From Mycteria americana (taxonomy: Eukaryota > Chordata > Aves > Ciconiiformes > Ciconiidae), in the NCBI RefSeq assembly GCF_035582795.1, contig NC_134366.1, positions 92,313,756-92,377,755 of the forward strand: DNA of 64,000 nt, given 5' to 3'. Position 1 is the stretch's first letter. Each line of letters opens with the position of its first letter. The notes under the pieces are model-generated. The model saw only the letters and a program-made list of their open reading frames with translations, did no database searches and was not told the DNA's origin. A program made the translations under genes and the position numbers. Below, piece after piece: positions 25,401 to 37,400 of this stretch.

Positions 25401-28400
25401 TTTCTCAAAGGGGGGAAAAAAACCCCTCACCCTGAATATTTTGTAATGTAAGAGGAAATCACACCGCTACAATACTATAAATACTATAATATAATAAAGT
25501 CAGGAATAGGACAACAGTTTGTCTTTTGAACTTTAATCAGTTTTATATGGTGGTTGAAATACTAGGTTTTCTTTAAGTCATCTTCTGCTGTCCACTATGC
25601 ATACGATAGTTTGAATATGAATCCCCCATGCATGCTATTTATGTTCTGTATGAAATGGCTCCCAAACCTTGCTCTAATACCGGTGTTGCTGTGTCACCAC
25701 CTCGTGGTGAAGTTGCTGTACGGTAGTTAAATATAGGTATAGAGAAAGATGAAGTTTCTCCATGTGTGTAAATAGACGGTATGGCCGAAATTATTCCTGA
25801 CTTTTTTACAAAAATGAAGCTGCTTAGACCAAGTATCTAAAAATAAGGGAAGGTGGTTAATCTCCCATATGTTAGGAAAGCTACTTCCAAGTAATCAATA
25901 TGTCTGCAGTGCAACAGAAAAGAAGGTATGTAACATTCCCATGTAGAATAAAAGCGGGTATCATGTATGTCGGAGAATACGACTTATTCCTGGCTTAGAT
26001 ATAAGTATGGAAAGATTCACTAATTTAAATGTGGGCAGCAGTTGGACCAAAGGGTACAACTCAACATAAGCCCCAAATCCTCTTATCCTGTGTGTTCAGG
26101 AGAAATGAGAGGAAGAATTTATAACTGTAAGAAAAAGTGGCTTTAGACCTTGCTGAATTGGATGTCAGACAAGTTGTCTGGGGTTTGGCTGAAATGTTAG
26201 TTAAAAGATTTTAAGGAGAACTTAAGTTTGGTGTTCTTTTTACTGAGACATCGGATTTGAAATTCAGAGTTCACTTTCTCCTTTTACCATAGTTTGTAAA
26301 ATAGAAGTGACATATCTTTTGAGTTATACAACTGAAAGTTTATAAATAGAGATATTTTTTTTAGTTGGAAAATAAAGTGAAATAGACATCTCTATATATA
26401 GTTACTTATCATTTGCCTAGTTTTGTTATTAATCTGTGACCAGAAATCTGAGGTAATAATGTAATCCCAAATGTTTCCATGTGTTTGATGTTATAATGTA
26501 ATAAACAGTGTGGACTACATTATTTTACTTGCTATCATGATTCACTGATCAAAGCTTCTGCCTAATTTAGGCCACTTGACCCTTTTAATAACGATCCCTT
26601 GCATGCTGCCATGTGAGAGATCACTTCCCTTTCAGTGCAGTATCAGCATATAGCCCCAGCCTTACAAAGAGAAGCAAGTCAGAAGCTTATCTTTTTAGGA
26701 AAAATCGATGTATCTCTTGTAGTCCAGTGCAATTACACGTGTAACTTTCAAGTAAATAATTTCCAGAATTCAGATCCATTTTTCCTCAACCATTATCTCC
26801 TTGGGCTGTCTTAAGTAAACCAGTTGCTCTTGCTAGAAGGATCTGCAGTGCAGTTCTCAGTGCAAGTGGGGTGTGAACTCATGCCCATATAAAAATATTA
26901 CTGTACACTTTTGCTTTATAGACTGAAAAAGCCTATTTTGGTAGGGTTAATTTGCTATATAGGGATCCACATCTGTTTTGAAAAATGTTAGGTGTTAAGC
27001 AAATTATAAAGCAGTACTCTAATTTTAAGCATGCACCATTATGTCTGTGACTTGTGGGAACAGAATTGCAAAGTAACACCTGAGCCAGGAGTCCCGATAG
27101 CCTATGGACATCAGGGCTGCTGAACCTGTGCATCGATATTGCCAGTGGCTCACAAAGGTACAAACATATGTTCAAAAACTGTAAAATCTTCATGGCTTTC
27201 CTTATATCAGGAAATGAGAGACATTAACAAGTTCATATCCTAAAACACAATGGTGCCTTATTAGTAAGAATGAACATTAAATCATAGCTAATAAAATACA
27301 GTACAGCAAAGGTAGGTTATGCGTGTGTCCTCGATGGAAAAGGTAGACAAAAGCAACCTACTAACCAGCTTTCAACTGAGAAAAGTCTGAATGCTCGTGA
27401 TGGCTTTTAACTTTTACAGTATGTGCCAATAAAAATGACTAAGCAATCTGTTGTTGAACAAGGATAGTATTAACATGGAAATTTTTAATCACTGGAGGTA
27501 TTTTTACAAGTGATGATAGATAATTTTTTTTGTTCGTCTTATGTTCACTACAAAAAAAATAAAATTTCATATCTTGGTATTCCTAATATGAAATCAAATG
27601 TTTAAATGTTACTTTTGAGCACCAAATTCATACAGGGTGAAGTTTAAATAGCAAAAAATCTCATCAGTCACTTACTGATGCTTGCTAAAATTTAAGCTGT
27701 CCCAGGGAACTATCAGAGGGCATTTTTATTCTGAATAACAAGAAGATCTGTTAACAGGGCCTTGTGGTGTTTTAGTAGCTAAATAGCAGAGTAATTATGT
27801 GGAGATATGAGTTGGCAGTTTGATCTGGCAGTCTATGTGTATGTCCTTATTGCTGGACACCAATGCTTGTACATTCATTTTTTCATAAGGTAGTTTTTGA
27901 TTTATCCTGTAATTTGATCCACCTATGACAAAACTTTACTATGAATGCAGTGATGCATTGGACGTTTAATGGATTATGTATCAAAGTAAAATGACTGTGG
28001 GATTGTTTATGGCTTACTTGCATTCACTCTGATCAAAAGTGTGTACTGAGCAATGAATTATGTGAAAGATAACTTTGTAAAACTAGTGCAGGATTTACTT
28101 CATATTCTGAATATTTGCATGGTGGTACCTGGTACAGTCTTTGTACCAGCTTGATGTGGCATTGAGTAGCCTGTCTAAGTTTTTCCTTTCTTTTGTTATT
28201 TCATAAAATATCTTTATTGTAGATGCTTTGTCTACTCCAAAAAGGTGTATGATGTGATAATTTAAACTAGATACTGTCTAAACCAATCAGCCCCAAATTA
28301 GATAGATATGCTTTCTCATGTTTTTCAGCAAATTCTTCAGTACAGCTCATTTTTATTTTATTAAAAGGACTGAACAGTAATAAGCAAAGCTTTAGAAACA

Positions 28401-31400
28401 GTCCTTTCAATATGATAGAAAAATTAAAATTCAGTAAGGAAATTAATGTAAACATCAAGACTTCAAGAGCAATTTCTTTTTTTCTAAGTTGGATAACAGT
28501 CTCTTAAAGATCATCATAGTTTGCAGAACAAAACCAAATAGAGAAGAAAAAGCACAAGGATTATATGCATGAAATTAAATGTATTAATATGTATGGCCAT
28601 CCTGTGGCAATGAAAAGTGGTGTGGTGTATTTTTTCAGAAAAAAATAATATTAAGGAACAAGTTTGGGGTTCAGTTGCTTATTTTAGATTACAACTGTGC
28701 CTTGAACTCAGGTTTTTCATATGGCCAGAATGAATAAGCAGTAATTTCTTCCTTAATTGCTTGTATGGTCTAAGAATTGCTACTACTGAACAGAATTTAT
28801 TTGATTAAAAAAAATGGAATTAGCCCAATATAAAATATGTGGAAATGAGCACAGGTATCTGTAGCATAGCAGCAGCCATTCTATCACTGGAGGCTATAGC
28901 TTTACAACATGATTGGCTTGGAAGCTGATAAGGCTTCAAATGTTTTCAAGCAGTTTCGACTTTCATATGAGCTGTAACCACAGTTGTTGGGTATTTTTGT
29001 TTGTTTTACCCAGCTGGAAAGTCATCAATTCCAGGCAAGACTACAGACCCAGAATAAATCAGTGCATTTCAGAAACACTGATGAATTTATTTGTATTTCT
29101 TCAAGAAATGTCCCACTTCAAGGAACAAAACCCTGGCAAGGTAAGCACTCCCAAGTAAGATTAACAGCTTGGTGACATAGATTTAAAAAACTAAACATCT
29201 GAAAAATAAAATACACATTATGATATATTCAGTCTTGAGTTTCTGCTAAGTTCTTCCTATGCAGAACACAGCTAGGTCATCAGTGAGCAAAGCTGCTCAC
29301 AGTAAAGTTTACAGCAGTACCGTCCCTCCCCTTAAGAGCTGCTGGAACCTCACCAGTCAGTCAATGGAAAGGAAATTTAAAACATCACAATTTAATAAAA
29401 ACTTGAAAAAGCAGGAAGAGTACACAGTTCCTAAACATACACGTTTTTGTCCAAATAATTTTAATTTTCAGAAATAGCTGCACAAGTATTATATGCTAGA
29501 AGAGAATCCTTCCTATTTTATTGTGATAATTTTTCTTCTGTACAGATATAGTTTTTTGGGGATTTTTTTACTGGAAAGACTGAGCTGGAGAACCAGTTCA
29601 TGAAGAGGCAAGCAAGAGTAAGGTTTCTTCTTTCCTACTAGGAAGAAGATTATTTTGTAGATCCAGCCAAAAGTGAAGCAGCTTTCTTTTCCAAAGAAAA
29701 ATATAAATAATGTAGAAGTACATCATGGTAATAGTAGATTTCATTTTTATACTTGTATTGCTAATTATAAAAATTTTAAAGGAGATTAGGAGGTTTTTTC
29801 CCCTCTTTTGATCTCAGTTAACTTTGCCACAAAATCTTTCATGGGAACAGGCCGTCAGAATTAGCAAATTGGAAGTATGGAGTACCACACTCAAATATTT
29901 GGAGTTTAGACTGAAAATACATATGAGCAACAGGATGAAATACATTTAAGTTGTATAAATTATATAAAAAGAAATTATGTGTTTAGGATAATAAAGTTAT
30001 ATTTTAAAGAAGTAGGTGTATATTGAGGTAAGGAAATGCGGTATCAATATACATGGTCCTGTAATATTGTCATGTGGTAACCTGACATAGTAACTGTATG
30101 TTAAGATATATCTAATCCTGATTTTGAAAAGCTAATTCTGACAGTATGTTTTCCTTTCTTTTTCCTGACCTCATTCTCGGAGCCATGTCATTATTTTACT
30201 GTTATAATTTTAGGCACTGATGCTGTGTGCAAAATGTCTTCGAATTAACCATTTTATTGCAATTGAACTCCAAAAGCAAATGGATTCTTTCTGTAAACTT
30301 TCAACAGACCAATTCTGTACTCAGCATTGTGCAGTTGTGAAAGATGCAGTATATGTCTCAGTCACAGCAGAGGCTGAATCTCAAGTTTTATATTGAAAAT
30401 TCAGCTCAGTCTTGTCGTTACGGGGATTCTAGTGTAGCCAACGAGCATCAAGAGGATGCTTGCCAGCATACGAGAGAACACAGTTTCACGAAGCAACACA
30501 ACGGGAGAGAACTGTATTCATCGGAAGGATTTTTTGCGATTGTAAGCATGCAGCAAGTATGCATTGTAATCCTGCAGTTAGTGATTTGGGGTTTTTTTCT
30601 GCATATCAACTGTTTAGCCTTTTTTTGTGTAATGAAGGTGAAGTATTTTTAGCAATAACCATGAGCTTGTTAAACCTTGACAGTAAGTGAATAAAAATAG
30701 CATATTTTTATAAAAGAAGAGGGGGTACATCCTAATTAGCCAAAATGAACTGTTTGATGCTTATTTGCACAAGAAGTGTTCAAGTATTCCCTAATTTTTT
30801 TAAAAAAACTTCCATTTTCCACTGCATTCTAGATTTCATTCAGCATGCAACATTTTTCTTTTGCAAAATGATCTAAATACTTAAAAAGTGCAAGCGTTAA
30901 TGGCCAATTTTAATGTTTTTGCCAGTTTTGCCTACTAGTCTGCAGCATATGTACATTTTTCACTGTCTTGGGAAGTTACATTCCTGGAGTTGTCCTCTCC
31001 TATGTCCTGCGTAAGTATAGTTTCTTTTTCAATCCTGATTTATGTATGTGGTTTGTTCATTATTTGGTCTCTGTATAGGGAGTATTTTTTAATTTATTTT
31101 TATATATATATATACACACACACATGCATATATATACACATACATATATGTAGGTTCTGACAAGTGCTTTTTGTCACACGGAATTTAGCTTACAAGTTTT
31201 TTCAGCTTGTTGATTCTGGCACAGTGTTGCATAGTTGCGTTTCTCAGGTAGAGATATCAAAATCAGACCAAATCAAGATAATGATAAATGTTATAGTGAT
31301 CTTAAATTGTGCCTTACTGGAAGTGAAAAAGGTGTCAGTTGATATGAATACAACGGTGTTTTCTGCAACAAGTAGGAATGGCTCCTAGAAACTAGATTTA

Positions 31401-34400
31401 ACATTAACAGTTTGTCTGACATGGGCATTTCACAGTGACTTTTTATGTAAAACTAATTGCATTATATAAAATTAGTAGTTATCTTATGCAAATCCATTTT
31501 TTAATCTTTACTGAGTAACTTCTTATAAAGCAGTATTTCAATACAATTTTTCTCTCTGTCTTCATTTTTATCACAGTATTGTGTGCCTTTTTATGTCCCT
31601 TCCTTAAGTGCAATGAATTTGGACAGAAAGTGTGCAACAAAATTAAGACTGTTCTCATGAAATTAGATTTCGGAATAGTGGAATATATCAACCAGAAGAA
31701 AAAAGAGAGATCTGGTGAGTAATTAAGTATAGTCCCAAGTAATGTATTTCTGCGTGCAGAGAAAATTTTATTCACCTTGCAGACAGTTTGGTTTGTCCTG
31801 TGAAGCCAATTGTAAAGATATTTCTTGCTTTGAACCTGGCTACTGTTCTTAGCTTTCTAAGGAATGATAATGTATGTCAGATGTCTGGGTATGGTAAAAA
31901 AAAAAATTATTTCATGGAAGGGAACAAGGCGAGACTGATAGTTCTCTTCATACTTGATTAGATGTACTGCTTGTAGGTTTTCAGAAAAAAACTACTCACT
32001 GTAAAGTATGCAATGCTTATCTCTGTTTAGATAAGGCAAACTTATCCAGGAGAGAGACTCACTCAAGAACACAAAATGAGTACATAACAGAATTTTCAGT
32101 AAGAGACTGAACTCTGTTCCAGTATCTAAATCCGCCTTATTTTCACTCCCAACAGCAACAAGAATTTTTTTTCTTCCCCAAATACTCAATAAGCATTTAA
32201 GAATCACAGTAAGATAGTAGCTACAAATGAATTGAAGTTTTTAGTTAGAAAGGGGAGAAATCAGTTTAAAACAAAATCTCACCTATCTCACCTGAAATCT
32301 TTATAACATTGGAAACGTTTAGATTTTAAGTAATAAAGCTATTTCAAGAAAAATATTTATATGAACAATGTTATCTTCAGTTTCCTTTTTGTGTGTGCTA
32401 CAGTTTTGGTAATTAAAGCTTTGTAGTGTAGTCACATTACTTGCAGGTAGCCTACCCTTTTTAGTTAGTGTTACATTAGTAGATTTCATATCTGCTTTAA
32501 AATATGCATTTCTTGTAACCGTTCATCATGCAATATGCTGTTCCTAGACACAATGAGAGGAACCATCTGCCTTTTCCCCTTCTCTTACATATAATGCAGT
32601 AGTTGTTGGAAATAAGGAATAATGCATTGAAAATTTTCTTTCATGTATTATTCCACCTTGTTCTACTTTTAAGTGAAACTGGCAGAGAGATCAGACTAGT
32701 GTTTCATAAATTTCATAAGCCAGCACTGGGAAAATGGTTGAGGTTAGATTCGTTCTTTCCTGCCTCTCCCCCTCCAGTTTAATTTAACCCAGACAAGTTC
32801 CCTACCTTGCTTCACCACTTGGGTTCACCACATGGGTTCACAAACGCTTGTACTGGCATGAGAGAGGAAATAGCAAGTTGCAAACATAGGCAACCAAGAA
32901 TAATATGACACTGGTTTTCAGCTTGAATTGGTTTAAAATATTCTTGAGACTGTTCTCAGACAGAGAGAGGAGAGGAGAGGAGGAGAAATCTGTGTCTCCG
33001 CTCATCTGTTAGGAGCAGCATTCTACCAGACTTCAGAGGATGCTTTGTATGCATATTTGTATATAAATGTTGTGAATGCAGGGGAACTGGGTGCAAAGAA
33101 GAAGAAAGGTTTTGTGAATGAAGAGTACACACAATTATCCAGCAAATTGCATGTTCTGATGTAAAAGTAATGTGCTGGGATAACTACACTGCCTGTTTTA
33201 ACAGTATGTTACAACTGTGCGTTGTACCAGCAGTGTAGTTTAAAAGACAAATATATATTGCCAGGGAAAATTATATTATGGTGAGCAACAGAAACTTCTG
33301 AAACTACGTAAATAAATGTGTTGGAATATATTTCAGAGCAACAATGTCTCTCCCGCTTTGGCTGCTGCGTGATATATTTTGATAAATATCTAGCCTCTCA
33401 GGCAGCCTTTCTTCCCTCACCTTAGTCGCGTATTACGTAAATGATGCACTGTGTCAGCAGGCGAAAGTTTACTCTACTATGCAAGCTGTGTGACAGGGAA
33501 CGCACACTGAACCTCAAAGTCTGTTGTCATAAGTAGGATAAAAAATACTTTTTTTTCTTTCAGAAACAGCAAAAACAAAACCCACAGAAGATGACAGTGA
33601 ATTAGACATATCAGCCCTGTGTCCTAAGGTGACTTTTTTTCAGTCAGCCCTACCTTGCTTTTAAAATCTAGATAGATAATGGAGCGTACCTAGACTACTG
33701 TCTCTGTTTGCTGTGGAAGGCTTTAACCTGCCCAGGAGGCTGTGTTCCTGAACTAAGCAGTATGCTTTAGAAGTGATTCAGTCTCCATCTTTAGGCTTAT
33801 ACTAATTAACTTACTGCATTTGTGACTTCTGGCCTTCAAGGTAATGGTTTCTTTGGCCTACTAAACTAAGAATGTCTTTATTTTGTATTGGCTATGGAAT
33901 GATTAAACTAGACTTTAATAGGAAAGGCAGCTATTTTTATTTGCAACAGTGAAATTGCAGCTAATTTTTATCAAATTAAAATATAAAAGGGAAACGTTTG
34001 TAGAAAACCTATGTAATTTGTCAGATACTTGTGTAATCACTTGTCTGATCATTTTCAATGATAGTGTAAATCAGTATATTATTTATAAATATCTTTCTAG
34101 ATATGTATGAGAATACTAATATCTCCTTTCTCTCTTAATATTCTAAATAACTGTATGGCAAAAGATTTTCCATTGTAATCAGAACACTGGTTGATACCAA
34201 AAAAAATCCGTTTTCTAGGAATTCTTATACAATATTTGATCAGTGTGTATAGAGCCTGACTTTGACAGTGATCACTTTGAAGGTGTTTTTGTACTTTGGA
34301 AAAAAATAAACTTATATCCCATGGGATAAAAATTTGTAGCTGACATAATTGAATATTGTTGGATAAATTCATAAAGGATAATGATTTTTTTCTTTAGCTA

Positions 34401-37400
34401 ATTTTTGACTGTCTTATAGATAATGGCGGGGTTTTTTGATCCAAATTTATGCATTTCTTTACATTTACGTGTATTTTGTATTTGCAGGTTCATTCTGCTT
34501 TCATTACAGTAGGATATTACTTTCAGAATGAATAATTGGAATTTTCTATGCATCTTCAGTATAATACAGCTTTCAGTTATTACAAAGAGGGATGCTTCAT
34601 TTCTAAGTATTGTATAGTCCTATTATTTTCATGTTTCTACAATGAAAGCCTAAATAGGAGATGATTTATATTGCTATGACGTGCAAGATGCTGCTTTTTC
34701 AGTATCTAAGCATTGGCTTACTGTAGTGTAAATTTTTTGAGTATAAGAATACCATGTATGGGACATTTTTATGTTTAGGTTAGTCCTGCAGTTGTTGCCA
34801 AAGAGCTGTCAGTGTCTGACACAGATGTATCAGAAGTATCTTGGACTGATAATGGGACCTTTAACTTATCTGAGGGGTATTCTCCACAGACAGACACATC
34901 TGATGGTATGTAATGGCTTCATCTATTTCATTGATGAATTTCAGTCATGTAAGTTACCTGAAAATGATTAGAGAATTTGAGGACAAAAGTTTTTTGGGTT
35001 GTTTTTTTTTCCCCCTACAATGAATTCAAAATTAATTCCAGTGTTTTATATAATTTTGGATGCCGCTTGTGTAAGAGCTGCCCTCATCTTAAAAATAGTG
35101 AAGTACATCAGTAAGTGTCTAAATAAATAAGTAGTGGTGGGTAAAACCAACACATGCAATAAGTGCCAGATTTAGCTCTCTCTTATGCCAAACCTTTTAA
35201 GCAAGTAAACCTTTCAAGTTAGTACCAATGCTTTTGTGGAGCTATACAAATAAAAGCTGAGGAAGAAAAAGTGAATACTTTGAATTGCTAAACAGCCAAT
35301 TAAAAGAAGTATTATTAGGTTTTGGTTACTAGAATGCTGATGAAGACAGCCAGCAATAAGCCTAAATGAGATGTGAAGACTAAGACTAGGAAAAGATTCT
35401 CAAGCATTTGTCTTGATCTTGACCAAATCTTTAAGTTCTTACTTTTTACAGACCAAGCTTTCAGTTAGCACTTTGCCTGAATGAAGATTAAGGACAACAG
35501 TAGTTTGGTGTAATCTTACCTGTGGATTTGTTGCTCTGCTCATCTTGAATTTCTCCTCTTCTAGGAAAAGTTCGCTGTAAATGACAAGTAGGGTGATATT
35601 ACTTAATGACATTATACAGGCCAAATTAATAATTTAAATTATTTTGTTAATATTTCAAGTTGTAAATAGACAGCATTGTACGATCACAGAATTGTAAGCT
35701 GGAATGAGCCATTGTCATTCATCTCATCTAACCTATTCAAAGCAGGTTCAACTTGATCAAGTTGCTCAGGGCTGTGACCAGTTGAGTTTTGAGCATCTCC
35801 AATGGTAGGGATTAAGCAACCTCCCTGGACAGCCGTTTTCAATAGCTGATCACCCTCATGATGAAAAAGTTTTTTCTCATAGGAGTCAAAATTTCCCATG
35901 TTCCAGCTTGGGTCGATTTACTGTCATCGTTCTACTGTGCACCTTTAAGAAGAGTCAGGCCCCATCTTCTCCATACCTTCCCATTAGGTCGTTAAAGACA
36001 ACTATGTGATCCCTCCTTTGCCAGCCTGAACAAAGCTGGCAAAGGCTGAACAAGGCTGAACAAAGCCCATTCTCTCAGCATCTCCTCGTATGTTGTGTTC
36101 TCCAGCCCCCTAATAATCATGCTGACCCTCCAGGGGACTCATTCCAGTCTTTCATTGTCTGTCTTGTACTGGAGGGGTCAAAACTGGACAAAGTACTCCA
36201 AATGTGCGCTTTCAGGTGCTGAATAGAGGGGGAAAAAACAGAGGGGGAAAATACCTTCCATTGACTTTCTGATTTCCTTTTTGCTAGTACAGCTCAGTAT
36301 GTGGTTGGCCTTCCTTGCTGCAAGGGCATACCACTGACTTGCTGTCCACAGGTCTTTTTCTTGAAAGCTGCTTTCTGCCTTGTTGCCCCCAACCTGTACT
36401 GCTGCACAGGTTATTCCATTCCAGGTGCAGGACTTCACATTTGCTTTTGTTGAATTTCATGATGTTCCTTTTCAGCCTGTTCATTTCTCCAGCCTGTTGA
36501 GGTCCCTCTGAGGGCGACCCGCCCTCCAGAATCTCAAATACACCTGCCCAACAGCAGTTCCTTTCTGCCCGTGAGCTTGTTGAGAGTAAACTCCATCCTG
36601 TCATCCAAATCCTTAATAAAATATTGAACAGTGTTGGCTTCAGTACCTTTGAGACACCACTGATAACTGGCCTCCAGTTGGACCTTGTGTCACTGATCAC
36701 AGCCCTTTCAGCCTGGCAGTCTGGCCAATTTTCCACCCACCTTACAGTTCACTTACCCAGTTTGCTCACCAATTTGGCTGTAAGGATAATGTGGGAAACT
36801 ACATTAAAGGCCTTGTTAAGTGAAAAATAAACAACATCCACTCTTCTCCCCCCACGGAGCATTTCAGCAAATGGGACATACACACAAGTGCAAGACCAGA
36901 TGGGATGCATCCGAGGACTGGCTCATCTCCTCTCAAAGCTCTGTGCATTTGAGCCACCACTCTGCATACAGCACAACCCTTCCACCTCACCTTCCCAGCC
37001 TGTTTTTCCTAAAGAAAATGGAGAAAATGACGTACCAGACATTTTTAGGATTCATTTCCTTAGCCCTTATGAATGCTCCTATTGCTTGTTTTCATAGACA
37101 GTAAGTTCAAACTGATTATTTTTTACCTTCTCATTCAAATACTGGATGAAAATATTCCCTTATGCTCATTTAGGGTGGTCTCTTCCACAGGCCAGGTACT
37201 GTGGTCAGTACATTTTACACATTTATAGTAACAAATATCATGCCATTAACGTAGTCATTAAAATCTAATCTTTTCTTTGTTTACATTCTGCTTTTTATCC
37301 TCTTGAAAATGTGAAACTATCCTAGTCATCTGTAGTTTGCTTTTTCTGTTTCCTATTTAATACAAGCATTGGCCAAGAAAGGAAAAAGTTATAAATTAAG

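Larger units (their letters stand above)
16418..29013 (+). other. RETREG1: RETREG1 intron after the alternative first exon
   Basis: This is a 12.6-kb intron bounded by GTACTG and TTTACCCAG. I found no further coding exon. Local contents: poly-T at about 17,231; a perfect 19-bp inverted repeat at 23477-23495 and 23603-23621; a GC/CpG-rich islet at 23,990-24,160; and a poly-C(16) tract at 24740-24755. The open frames inside are short and carry no recognised domain. Confidence 0.75.

Noticed and set aside
36284..36736. 150-codon minus-strand frame as a host gene
   Set aside because: It carries decayed CR1 reverse-transcriptase motifs, so it belongs to the retrotransposon.
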